Origin: a virus | Virus record (IMG/VR): IMGVR_UViG_3300025326_000030 | Location: 1 to 64,000 of that record | Length of the DNA stretch: 64,000 bases | Reading direction: 5' to 3' (one strand) | Shown here: one piece after another, positions 13,708-24,400 of the stretch | Layout of the letters: every line of letters begins with the position of its first letter | How positions within the stretch are numbered: the first letter of the stretch is position 1 | The notes under the pieces: model-generated | Seen by the model: the letters and a program-made list of their open reading frames with translations, nothing else | Told to the model about the DNA's origin: nothing | Databases searched by the model: none | Translations under genes and position numbers: made by a program

Positions 13708-15091
13708 CTTCTTTGATGCTTACAATATCAATCGCCGTATTGTAAAAGATGATTTTGAGTTAACTCTCAATGCGCTGCCCGTGAATCTACTGGACTTTGC
13801 TCTAATATCCAATATGCGGGAGCGCGTCTATGGTGTTCGCATTTTTGGTGGTGAGGAATGTTCAAGTTCATGTTGCCTCAATAACAAAGCGCGGCAAGCC
13901 CTCTGGCGTATCCTTTTCAATATTCAACAGATGATTATTTCCAAGAAACGATTGCTTGCTGGTCCAGCCTATATTCAAGATACGGTTTTTATTGACCATT
14001 CGACGCGCTCTATCTATACGCGCCTGAGTGGAGTAGAAACGATTAATGTAGTAGAAACCCTTGAATTTGTGACCAATCTTGTTATCTCGCCTTTTCTTAT
14101 TCATGATGTTGAATTGAAACTTGAACCTGATGGTGAATTTGTTGAGGCGCATTTTGATAGTACGATTGCCCTAAATCCTCATGAAACGATTCTAAGAGAT
14201 GCCAGTTCTTATGCTCAATTTGACTGGCAACTTCAGGCTAATTATCCCGCCGAGGATGGATTCAACTGGGTGATGCCTGTGGGTACTTCCATGCCCCTTA
14301 GTTACGCAGCTAATCCAGCGGTAGAGATTAATTTGCAATCCTATGAATATATGATGGCAGAAGTTGATCCCATTAGTGGTGTAACCTTGAGCAATTGTGT
14401 GGTCATGCACCCCAATACTCAACAGATATTGCCTTTTGCGAAATCACCAGAGGAAGTATTGAGTCAGGGCAAATTGCGTTGGCGCTTCTGGTTTTATTCC
14501 TGGACGCTAGGCAGACCTGAATTTGCCAATGACACAATTGATCTGGTAGAAGGCGAATTCTACAAATTGTACCGCGTTCTTGAACTCTACGAACGGAAAG
14601 AAGAAGAATTAACTGGTACGATTTACTATCAGGAATATCTGAATGACTGCCAACCAGAAGAAATCGAGTATAAGTCTGAGGATACTGACTTCCATATCAT
14701 TGATGGTTATTCGGGCATCGTGAAATATGATGAACTTAGCAATGACGTGTTATCGGTTCCCCATAAGCGATACCGCGCCAGAGTTTATTACAAAGTTAAC
14801 CCCCTGGTTAGAGAAGACCTCTTTCAGGACTCCATAGAGGAATTGCGGAGAGCGATTGTTGCCAAAACTGCGGCAACCATTAATCTCGAAAGCTGCGATT
14901 GCGTGTGTAATGTCGATGGTGAGCATAAGGACTATATCAGTCAAATGCAACAGTCTTATACTAAGCAATCCTCGAATCCCTTCACGGGTCAAACTACGGT
15001 AAACTACTTCTATGGACACCGCGAAGGCGATCTGCTATTCGCTGAAGTGATGAAGGGTATCAAGTTACGCAATAAAGTGGTAACGATATAA
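13700..15091 (+). CDS. Large virion protein, probable neck or tail connector
   Basis: 463 residues, mixed alpha/beta, no recognised domain. Two cysteine-rich spots stand out: EECSSSCCLNN near residue 55 and ESCDCVCNVDG near residue 400. They could bind metal or cross-link. The gene overlaps the previous stop by eight bases and sits between head genes and the tail tube, where connector, neck or tail-terminator proteins are usually encoded. Function assigned from position only. Confidence 0.5.
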   Translation: MSDFFDAYNINRRIVKDDFELTLNALPVNLLDFALISNMRERVYGVRIFGGEECSSSCCLNNKARQALWRILFNIQQMIISKKRLLAGPAYIQDTVFIDHSTRSIYTRLSGVETINVVETLEFVTNLVISPFLIHDVELKLEPDGEFVEAHFDSTIALNPHETILRDASSYAQFDWQLQANYPAEDGFNWVMPVGTSMPLSYAANPAVEINLQSYEYMMAEVDPISGVTLSNCVVMHPNTQQILPFAKSPEEVLSQGKLRWRFWFYSWTLGRPEFANDTIDLVEGEFYKLYRVLELYERKEEELTGTIYYQEYLNDCQPEEIEYKSEDTDFHIIDGYSGIVKYDELSNDVLSVPHKRYRARVYYKVNPLVREDLFQDSIEELRRAIVAKTAATINLESCDCVCNVDGEHKDYISQMQQSYTKQSSNPFTGQTTVNYFYGHREGDLLFAEVMKGIKLRNKVVTI

Positions 15092-15103
15092 TCGGAGTAA
15101 CAC

Positions 15104-16639
15104 ATGTCAACGATTAATTCAAGAATTCCCTCTCAGTGGGGTCCAAAAGTCACCAATAAGAGTTATGTCTTGTTGATGAAAGATGCGGATTATCATGATC
15201 CGGTCATCCCCCTTCCTGGTTTTGCAGTTGGCACGCCTGATCTACAGAGACAAGATGCGGTAACTATTCGCGACTTCTCTTATACTGGCGGTTATGTGGT
15301 GGAACGCGAGTTTTATGCAAAGGCATCCTTCGTTCGTTCTTCTGCCTTCCAGATCAACTTTCTTCCAGGTGCAGTGTGGACCCCAATTGACCAGGTGGCA
15401 AATGCTGGTCGGCGCGGCGGCGCACCTTGTAAGCGCGATTTTTTTGCGGTTGCAAAGTGTACCGATGATGATGCGCGTTATGCTCACTTCTATGCTTTCC
15501 CTCGATCTGTACTAGATGAATCCGAACAAGCTAATGAATTGATTGTTACTACGGGTGACGCAGTAGCAGTAGATCGCCAAGCCATGCTTCATACTCCCCG
15601 AACCAATCTCTATTGGGCTTTGGGCGTAGATGAACAGCAGACCGATACTGAAGCTCTCTATGCGATTGCCTTCCGTTTTGCAGATTGCCAGTCCTGCCCG
15701 CTAGACCCGCACCAACTGGGTGTTTATGGTGGTGGCGATGGAACGGGAGTGCCTATCTATAAATCCACAGATGATCGCTTTGCGACAAGCTCTGCAATCT
15801 CCAACTCAATTCCCTCTGGGTCTATCATCACCGATCTATTCACCAACGGTAATGTAATTGTAGCGACCTATGCGGATACCATTGATCCTGTGACAGCCAC
15901 CACTGGTGGCATTGCCTACAGCACAGATGGTGGCACAACGGTTTCTGTGGCTTCGGGTATCACCAATGCACTTTATGGTGTGACTCAAGGCGCGGGATAC
16001 TACTGGGCAGTGGGCAAGGATGGCGTTATTGTCCGCGCTCGTAATCTTGCTTCGTGGTCTACCTTTACACAAACCGTCTTTGCTACGCCCGATGCACTCT
16101 ATAAGATTGCCCATGATCCAAATACCAACTATCTGTATGTTTGTGGATGGACTGGGGCTGATGGTGTGGCAGGTCGCATCAATGGCAACTCCATCACAGA
16201 CATCAGCACTGATGTGAATGTGACGGGTAAGAAACTATACGATGTGGCAGTTCTCGGCAATGAAGGCAGCGCACCAATTGAAGACTTCAATCATGTGGTC
16301 TTTGTTGGTCAGGCTGGCACCATGCGCGAGAATGAAGATGCTGCCAGTGGCGGAACCTATACCTCAGTAGCAGTTGCCGCAACCACTGATGACCTCTACT
16401 TTGTTGGTGGAGATAAGATACGTACCATCGTAGCAGGCGGAACGCGTGTTTATGAGCGTTCACCTCTCTATGAAGACGACACTATTTTCACTGCTCTTCC
16501 AGTCAATCCTGGAACTACGGTAACTGGCAACATTCGTGGTGGCGCAACAGGCGAAACCTGGGAAGGTGCCTCGCACTTTGCTTTTGTCACTTCCACTGGC
16601 GAAGTCATTGTAGTAGCGCCGTATACACCTGACGACTAA
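15104..16639 (+). CDS. Major tail tube protein fused to a beta-propeller-like domain
   Basis: 511 residues. Residues 1 to about 225 fit a tail tube protein in position and composition. From about 230 to 490 are repeated blade-like units of the BNR/YCF48 type: GGIAYSTDGGTTVSVASG, YWAVGKDGVIVRARN, YKIAHDPNTNYLYVCG, VVFVGQAGTMRENED, LYFVGGDKIRTIVAGG. Such repeats form propellers that often bind carbohydrates or proteins. As tube subunits are present in many copies, this would decorate the whole tail. The gene is followed by a terminator and a promoter before the chaperone and tape measure genes, which fits high-level expression. Confidence 0.65.
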   Translation: MSTINSRIPSQWGPKVTNKSYVLLMKDADYHDPVIPLPGFAVGTPDLQRQDAVTIRDFSYTGGYVVEREFYAKASFVRSSAFQINFLPGAVWTPIDQVANAGRRGGAPCKRDFFAVAKCTDDDARYAHFYAFPRSVLDESEQANELIVTTGDAVAVDRQAMLHTPRTNLYWALGVDEQQTDTEALYAIAFRFADCQSCPLDPHQLGVYGGGDGTGVPIYKSTDDRFATSSAISNSIPSGSIITDLFTNGNVIVATYADTIDPVTATTGGIAYSTDGGTTVSVASGITNALYGVTQGAGYYWAVGKDGVIVRARNLASWSTFTQTVFATPDALYKIAHDPNTNYLYVCGWTGADGVAGRINGNSITDISTDVNVTGKKLYDVAVLGNEGSAPIEDFNHVVFVGQAGTMRENEDAASGGTYTSVAVAATTDDLYFVGGDKIRTIVAGGTRVYERSPLYEDDTIFTALPVNPGTTVTGNIRGGATGETWEGASHFAFVTSTGEVIVVAPYTPDD

Positions 16640-16647
16640 ACCTGTAA

Positions 16648-16676
16648 TTGCCTAACTAAGAACAACTTGCTACAAT
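16648..16676 (+). promoter_or_regulatory. Promoter overlapping the tail-tube terminator
   Basis: TTGCCT (16648-16653), 17 bp, TACAAT (16671-16676). The predicted +1 (about 16683) falls inside the left arm of the terminator hairpin, so transcripts that start here would lack a full hairpin and pass into the chaperone and tape measure genes. Confidence 0.55.
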
Positions 16677-16708
16677 AAATCTGAGGAATCCCCTCAGATT
16701 TAGTTTTT
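16677..16708 (+). terminator. Rho-independent terminator after the tail tube gene
   Basis: A perfect 10-bp stem AAATCTGAGG (16677-16686) / CCTCAGATTT (16692-16701) with a five-base loop, followed by AGTTTTT. It would cap transcription of the abundant head and tail-tube genes. Confidence 0.85.
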
Positions 16709-16728
16709 CTTAAGGAGTTCTTAAGGTT

Positions 16729-17484
16729 ATGGCAAAGCAAATCAAAAGAAAAGGCACTTCTCGTAACAAGTCTCTTGAGGTGTTGAATGAGCAAGTGTTT
16801 GTAGAAGTAAAAGATATTGGCAAAATAGAAATTTCTCTCAATGAAAAGGCTGCCAAGCGCATTCAGGATTATTTTGATATTATCTGTGAACAGCGATTGG
16901 TTAAGCAAATTAGTCCCGATGCGTTAGTCTCACAATATCAGAATGATGTTATTGTAAAGGGATTTATGAGTCAGGGACATGCTTTGGTAGATGCCTTTGA
17001 ACGCGCAAAGTTATATTATCAAAAGCGAACCAATGAAGCACAGGTTCATGCTACAATGGTTGCCCTCATGGATAACAATTTTGAAATCGATAAGGTTTAC
17101 TCTCCCAGTGGTCGCGTATTATGGAAAGCGCGTCTGCGAAATGATCTGGGGCAGATAGAATTACCCAATGAAGAGACCGATGAAGAAGAAGAATATATGC
17201 GCTCAATGGGTAAGGCTCCCGATTTAAAACATAATCTGGATAATCCGCTGGAACAAAAGCTCGCCATTATTGATGAACTGATTCGCCTTCATGCTGAAAC
17301 AAAATCTACTGCTGAATCTTCCATGATGGATATTGTAATGGATATGTTTACCCGTATTGCAGAGCGTATTGGTCGGGGCGATTTTACACCGGAGGCAACT
17401 GAAGTTGACGAGGCGGGGTTTCAGCCTGAACGATTGGATAACGATTCACTTGCGGAGATTAATGCCATTAGTGAAACGGTATAA
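16729..17484 (+). CDS. Tail assembly chaperone
   Basis: 251 residues, soluble, helical and acidic, between tail tube and tape measure, the standard place for tail assembly chaperones (lambda gpG-like). The first 40 residues are basic with a short beta segment; the middle has a low-complexity EETDEEEEY stretch. The end overlaps the next gene by 23 bases in the +1 frame, where many phages use a programmed frameshift. Confidence 0.6.
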   Translation: MAKQIKRKGTSRNKSLEVLNEQVFVEVKDIGKIEISLNEKAAKRIQDYFDIICEQRLVKQISPDALVSQYQNDVIVKGFMSQGHALVDAFERAKLYYQKRTNEAQVHATMVALMDNNFEIDKVYSPSGRVLWKARLRNDLGQIELPNEETDEEEEYMRSMGKAPDLKHNLDNPLEQKLAIIDELIRLHAETKSTAESSMMDIVMDMFTRIAERIGRGDFTPEATEVDEAGFQPERLDNDSLAEINAISETV

Positions 17485-17827
17485 CGATGACGGCAGTGCA
17501 TCAATTGAAACCCTTGGGGAACGCTATGAAAGAGTTATCGATCTTATCTGGGGTGAAAAAGCAGAGGATGAACAGAATAAAAATTACCGCGAACGTCTTC
17601 TGGGCCCCGATCTGATAGTCGCGGTTCCCAGTCGATACTCAATTGTTGATTTCAAGAAACAATACCTTGGAGAGTGGGCCGCAATGAGCTTTGAAGAAAA
17701 AGGCGAGTTGATTGCCCACTCAATTTTGAATAATCAAGCGGAATTGGTAAAGGAACATCTGAGATTACAGTCACAAATTCGGAAAGAAAACGAAGCAAAG
17801 GTGCAGCGTGAGCGTAAAGGTAAATAA
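17462..17827 (+). CDS. Second tail chaperone-region protein
   Basis: 121 residues, helical and charged, no domain recognised. ATG 17462 has GGAG four bases upstream, so independent initiation is feasible. The frame stays open for about 105 bases upstream of the ATG inside the preceding gene, so production as a +1 or -2 frameshift extension, as for gpGT-type chaperones, cannot be excluded. It overlaps the next gene by 20 bases. Confidence 0.5.
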   Translation: MPLVKRYNDDGSASIETLGERYERVIDLIWGEKAEDEQNKNYRERLLGPDLIVAVPSRYSIVDFKKQYLGEWAAMSFEEKGELIAHSILNNQAELVKEHLRLQSQIRKENEAKVQRERKGK

Positions 17828-18440
17828 GGCAAACCTGGCAGAACTTGTTAGAGAAGTCAAACAGGATGCTAAACGACTGGTTAAAAAGGACGTAAAACGA
17901 ATCAACCAGGAGATTAAGGATGTGGTAGATCGCTGGTTTGACGATTTTGGTCGAAACTGGACACCTACCTACACGCCTATCACCGACTCACGTAACTTTA
18001 AGGGTAAGAATGCCGCCAAAATCGCGGGTGTCTTTGACCGACGCCAACAAATTTGGCAAGGTATCCAGGTAAATTATGATATTGGGGACAGTCCCCAAGT
18101 AAGTCCCATTGCCTTGAATGTAGACTGGGAAATTGGGATTACTGTCCTCAATAATGAAGGCAAGACCCATAATCTGTGGTATTGGTTGGATCGAGGAACA
18201 CAACCCTTTACCCAACAAGCTACCAGTCCTTTTCTAGGTCCCCAATACGCTGGACCCATAAAAGCAGGAAAAACCAGACCTGCCTTAGAAGCACGTGCAT
18301 GGTCTTACGATATTAAGGATGCAGTTGTCGCTCATTTCAATCGGATGAAAGGCACCCTCGAAGATGATGGATGGGTCATCAGGTTTAGAATAGATGACCC
18401 AGAATACTCGGTTTATCCTGAAACCAAGGCGATTCGCTAA
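17808..18440 (+). CDS. Tail completion or terminator-like protein (HK97 gp10-like)
   Basis: 210 residues beginning at a GTG. A basic N-terminal helix (about 1-45) leads into a beta-rich core with WYWLDRGTQPF, ending in KAGKTRPALEARAWS and a C-terminal helix. This resembles the HK97 gp10-type tail-component layout (WLDxGT followed by an Arg-Pro-rich turn). It overlaps the tape measure start by one base. Residues 93-97 (GDSPQ) are encoded by one of the near-palindromic GGGGACAGTCCCC motifs. Confidence 0.55.
   Translation: MSVKVNKANLAELVREVKQDAKRLVKKDVKRINQEIKDVVDRWFDDFGRNWTPTYTPITDSRNFKGKNAAKIAGVFDRRQQIWQGIQVNYDIGDSPQVSPIALNVDWEIGITVLNNEGKTHNLWYWLDRGTQPFTQQATSPFLGPQYAGPIKAGKTRPALEARAWSYDIKDAVVAHFNRMKGTLEDDGWVIRFRIDDPEYSVYPETKAIR
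18082..18098. repeat. Dispersed near-palindrome, copy in the gp10-like gene
   Basis: TTGGGGACAGTCCCCAA, a perfect 17-bp odd palindrome in coding sequence. Same family as 40362-40380. Confidence 0.75.
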
Positions 18441-21400
18441 TGGCTGGCTTAACCTTTGAACTAAAGAACATTAGACCCTTTGAGGAAGAACTCAAGAATC
18501 TTGCTCAGATAGTGGATCGCGTCAATGCCACATTGGTATCTTCTCAAACAGGGTTTAATAATTTCAGTGAGTTTCTCGATACCGTAAAAGGGAAAATGGC
18601 AACCACTGGCGGACTAGATAAATCCACTGCCAACTTTACCCAGGTTTTTGATTCTATCGTAGGTTCTCTTAAAGGTGCAGGATTAGTTACTACTGGTAGT
18701 TCGACTATTCTCCAAAGTGCCAAGGCAATTCAAATACTAATTTCTAGTATTGGGCAAATCAACACAGCAATTGCCTCAATGCCTGCCGAAGTCGATGCTG
18801 AACGAATTACACGCATGTCTACTATGTTAACTGCTATCTCAAAAGCCTTGTCAGGATTTTCACAGATTAGCGGTGTTTCTATACAAGGTGTTGGTTCTGG
18901 CTTGCAGTCTATTATTTCCGCGCTTCAAGAGATTATGGCATTTTTTACCCAATATGCAGTAGTTATTGGTAATCGTTCCTTTCTTGATAGACTATTTGGT
19001 AGAAACCCTCAAACCGATCCAGTTGTACAAGCAATACAAAGATTAGGTCCCATAGTATCTGTCATTTCAACTGCCTTGATTCCATTATCAAGGTTTAACT
19101 TTTCAAATCTAGTTAATGTTGGACCCACATTAAATGGCATCCTAAATTTCTTAAGAGACTTCGCGCTTTTTTCGTCCAATGTAGAGTTGACCAAAACGGT
19201 TCAGACCACGCGCTTCTTTTTTTTCAAAAAGACAACTATCGAAGCGGCTGATTTCATCCAATCACTTATACCTGTTATGTCGGTATTGACCAAGGCGCTT
19301 TCTGCATTATCGGGAGTGACCATTAGTAGTGGTTCAGCCGCCAATTTTACTAACTTATTACATGCCATAAGTCAAATAATTAATACTTTTGCAACACTAG
19401 ATTTAACTAAGGCAGACACACAAACTTCTCGTGGTGGATTTCTTGGTTTCTTTAAACGAGAAGCAGGTTCTATTGGTATTATGGTTGAAACCTTTAAAGT
19501 TATTGGGAAAGCCCTAGATCAACTGGGATCATCTACCAAAAAATTGGGAACTAATCAAATCAAAAACTTAGATGATTTATCTAATGTTCTCGGACGCATT
19601 GCCAGAGTCTTTGAGAAATTTAAAGGAATAGGTGATGTTTCTGGAATGGCAAAACAAATTACTCTTGCAATGTCCGAGTTTTCTAAAATTGCTATGCCTA
19701 CATCTGCAAAAACATCCTTTTCTACTAAATTGCTTGGAGGATTAACTGAAGGATTATCGGATATTGTTCGAGTAGGGGGTACTCTTACAAAATTTGGGAT
19801 AACGGCGACAACAGCAATTGCCAAGGGATTAACTCATCCAACCGTTTTGGGCGTCTTAAAAAAGGCGGGCAGCTTTCTCTTTGACGATTTTATTCAAGCC
19901 GCCAGAGACAAACTTGAAATGAGTTCTCCCTCACGAGTATTTATGCGAATGGGGACTTCTATAATTGATGGCCTTAGACAAGGTTTGACTGGACTCGCTT
20001 CACTTGCTACTGGTATGGCAAAAGGATTTGTAGATGCTTTCACTAACGGTCTACGCAGTCTGCAAACGCAAATAGGAAATATAGGACAGTCCCTAACCAC
20101 TACTGGGCGCAGCATGTTCTACGGAGGGCGAAATCTTGCTATCGCTGGCGGTATCGGTGCACTCATTGCGGGTAATCGCACTCAGATGGTTGCCGAGTTT
20201 GACCAAACCCTTAATCAGATTCGTATCTTCGGAAACCTTCAGGGTGAAGCCCTTCAGGAAGTCTCGGATAAGGTTCTTCAGTTTAGTGCTGAAACTATCT
20301 TCGACCCACAACAAAGTGCAGCGGCATTCCTTGGTTTACAAAAAGCAGGTCTGAGCGTAATTGAATCGCTTCGCGTCTTGCCAGAAGTAGGCAATCTGGC
20401 AGCGGCGGGCAATATGGACCTGACACAGGCTACTATGGCAGTTGTGAGTGCAATGCAAGCCTTTGGGTTATCTGTTGAAAATACTACGGACATCGTAGAC
20501 AGTTATTCACAGGCAGCTAATCTCTCCACTGCTGAAGTAGCTGGACTTCAAGAAGGCATGTCTAATGTAGGTCCTATCGCTCACTCTTTTGGCTTATCTT
20601 TTGACCAGACGGTAGCAATTCTTTCCATGTTCAACGATGCAGGCGTTCGTGGTGCTGAAGCAGGCACCCAATTAAAGAGCATGTTGACCAATCTGACTCG
20701 TCCAACCAATGATGTGCAAAATGCCTTTAAGGAACTGGGGGTCTCACTTACCGATTCTGAGGGTAACTTTAAGGGTATCCAGCAGATTATCAATGAACTC
20801 TCTCACAGCATGTATGATATGAAAACCATTACGGTACAGGTTGGGGGAGGAATTGCTGAAGAAAATAAGCAAATGCTAGAAGATGCGGGTGATGCTTATG
20901 CCGCTGCTGATCGACAATTGCGCCTAACCGACGCGGGCTTGCGAACTACTTCTGCTCGTCGGCGTACAGAACTAGAAGCCATTCGCGTCAATGCAACAGG
21001 AGTTATTGCCGAAATTACGGGTAGTCAAGAAAAAGCCCAATATGTTACTACTCAAATTACTCGCTCTCAGTCTGAGAACTTCCGTACTATTCAGGAGTTG
21101 GCAGGTCGCTATGGTCAGATTGGCTTAAGTATTTTGCTCTCTCAAGATGCTGATGCAATTGACAAATTCGTAGCTGAAATGGACACGGTTCCCACTGCGG
21201 CAAAAGTAGCCTCTGAAATGATGAATACCTTTAAGGGCAGAATCGAATCTCTCAAGGGTTCTATTCAGACCTTAACTATTAAGGCGTTCATGCCCCTTAT
21301 GAATCATGTACTGAAACCCATCTTTGATGTTCTGATTCGAGTAGTGAATGCCTTTGCATCGTTACCAGGACCGATCTTAGCAATCTTCGCTGGCATTCTT

Positions 21401-24400
21401 GTATTGGGAGCAGCCCTTACTACCTTTATTGGAATTGGTATGTTGCTAATCAGTGCTGTATTGATACCATTGGGAATTATGTTTACGGCAGTTAGCATGG
21501 CTATTGGTGCAGTTCTCTTTGTTATCACTAACCCATTAGGGTTAATTGCCATGTTCGCAGGTGTTGTTTTAGCAGGAGGAGCATTAATCATTTTCTTTAC
21601 TGCCCTAACAGGCGCAATTGCCTTTGTTGGTGGTGCATTTGCTATTTTCATTAATGAATTTCGCAAGAGTGAAGAGGCAATGGATTCTCTTAAGCGATTT
21701 ACAGATGCTATCAAGAATTTCTTTAGTGCCGTGAAGGAGGCTATTAGTACACTATTTGATTTTATTGGTGCCTTTAGTGATGTGATGGGACAGTCCTCAA
21801 GTGTAAACAATGCAATGCAACCCGTTACCAACTTCTTCGATGGCATTACAGAGAAAATTAATAAAGCTACTCAGGGCTTACAAGAATTCAAACAATTCCT
21901 AGACCTACTATCAGATACTCACGCATTTACTCAGGGCGGTATTCCAGATACAACGGCTGCCATTAGTGATCAGATAAATGCACTAGATAGGGCAATTGAC
22001 GCTTATGACCAATTAGAGGGAGCTACTACGCAAGCCCAGACTACGCAACCAACTCATACCGTTGCATCAGGAGAGAGCATTTGGTCAATTGCCCAAGCTA
22101 ATAACATGACTGTTCCAGAATTACTTGCACTTAATCCAGATATTCCAACTATACAAACACAAGGAACAATTAGCACTTCTCAAGAGGCTGTTCAGGGGTT
22201 AACCGCACCAAGAACTATTCCAATTATTCGTCCTGGTCAGCAAATTAATCTCGCCCCTGCGCAGTCTCAAAATCAGGAATTATCAGACCTGATTAAACAA
22301 CGACAAGACCTTATTGAAAGACAGCGGTTTATCCAGAAAGACGAAGAGGCTTTCTACAGCGGCATTTCGGAAGAACAACGTTTTACCACAGGACTGCAAT
22401 CACGAATTGAGGCTTTCTCGAAAACTGGATTGGGGCAAAAAATATTTGGTATGTTTGGTATCAAGGGAGATGATATTGGAAGTTTCCTTTTTGCTCTAGC
22501 ACCCATAGAAGGAACCTTTAAGGATATTGGTGTCGCAATAGATAAAGTTAAGAAAAGTATTGTTGGTCTTTTCACTGGGAAAAATGGATTAGGCGATATT
22601 GCGCTCAATATACAACGCCTTTTTGGTGAAGGCAGTGTCCTTTTTGAGCAACTTACCGGAGCAGATATTTCAGACAGATTACAGAAAATCCTACTTGAGG
22701 GAACCACTAAGGATTTGTTGGGATATATTGGCGACATAGTTCTAAACTTCTTTATTTCACTTGGTGGTCTTATTGTTGAAGGCATGTTATCACTTATCCG
22801 TTCTATGGCAAAAAGCTTGATAACTTCTTTAACCAGAATGTTTAGAGAAGCGGTGGGAGAAGAAGTTTATGGCAATGTTCTGGCTGGCTTTTCGCGGTTA
22901 GGTGAAAAATTCAGAGAATTTCGGGATTCACTTGCAGAGTTCGCACAATCTGAACAAGGGCAAGCACTTATTTGGCTACTTAAACAAATTGGGGCAGGAT
23001 TACTTATCGTTGCGGGAATTCTTGGCGGTATTCTAATTGTAAATATTACCATGATGATGAGTGTTATCCGTCCCATTCTGGACGTATTGGGTAATCTTGC
23101 ACTTATCATTCAGGGTATTGCTCAGGGAGATTGGACTAAAGTTACAACTGGTCTGTCTGGACTGGGAGAAGCCCTTATAGACCTGCCTTTGTCCATTCTT
23201 GCTGGAATTACTGATGGGCTTTCCATTATCGCAACTTTTCTGGGTGATGAAGAACTCGCTGGCAAATTTGATCGCGCCGGAGTATCTATCAAAAAGTTTG
23301 GCGAGGATGTTAAAGCTACCGCAGGTGAGGGCTTTGATAAGATTATTGCTTTTGTGGCAGGTCTCAATATTGACTGGGAAGGAATTGGCACGAGCATCAG
23401 CGGCTTCTTTGATAAGATAAAAGTTGCGGTTGGCGAATTTGATTTTGGATACAACTGGACTAAGCTTAAAGAGTTTGTCAGTGCGGTTGGTGATTATGTC
23501 AGCACCCTAAATCTTGAAAAACTGGGAACTGATATTGCCACCTTCTTTACAGCTATCAAAAATTCAGTTGCGACCATTAATTTTGGGGACGCATGGGGAG
23601 ATGTAAAAGAATTCCTTAGTGGTATGCTAACTGCAATTAGTGGGTTTACATTACCAGTTGGCATAAGTGATTTGTCTGGGGTACTGGCTCCTATTTCGAG
23701 TTTTATTGATACCCTTCAGGGCATTATTGATAAAGTTGATGATACCTTTATAGCAGGTTTCAATGAAGTTAAAGGCGTTATCAATAGCGCAAGCGGATTA
23801 TTGGGCTTGGGCGGGGGAGTAGAGGAAAGACCACAAGGTCCTAGACAACCTACTACTGGCATAGACACCTTTGCGCTGGCAACTCAAGGAATAACAACCT
23901 TGATAGATCAGGAATCTATTGACGCAGCTATGCAACCTCTCATTGATAAGCTAATAGAAATTGGCACTCTCGCAGATACGACAGTCTCTAACATTTTAAC
24001 TTACTTCTTCAATATGCCCACCAGTCTGACCATTAGCGTGGATAATATTAGCGCCACACTGCAACCACTTATCACCAAGTTTCAGGCGGTTGAATCGGCA
24101 GTGCGCGGAGCAGCAGATTCTATTAATCTCTTCCGACAACTAATGGGCGGCGGGGCAACTGTTCCTATTCCACAACATGCCTATGGCGGCAGTATTCCAG
24201 CAGGTCAATTAGTTGAGTTTAATGAACAACGCAAGAATGTACCTTTTGAAACCTTTCAGGTTGGTAATCGCAATTATCTGCTTTCCTCACAACCTGGGTA
24301 TATGCACTCACCTTTAGGGGGAGGCATGACTGGCGGTAACATTACTGGGGATACCTATTATTCCGAAACTGTTCAAGTAGAGATTAATGGGACCAACCTA

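Noticed and set aside
18374-18380. Other CTGATGA strings (for example minus strand at 18380, plus strand at 51064) as further hammerheads
   Set aside because: None is followed by a stem and GAAA at the right spacing.
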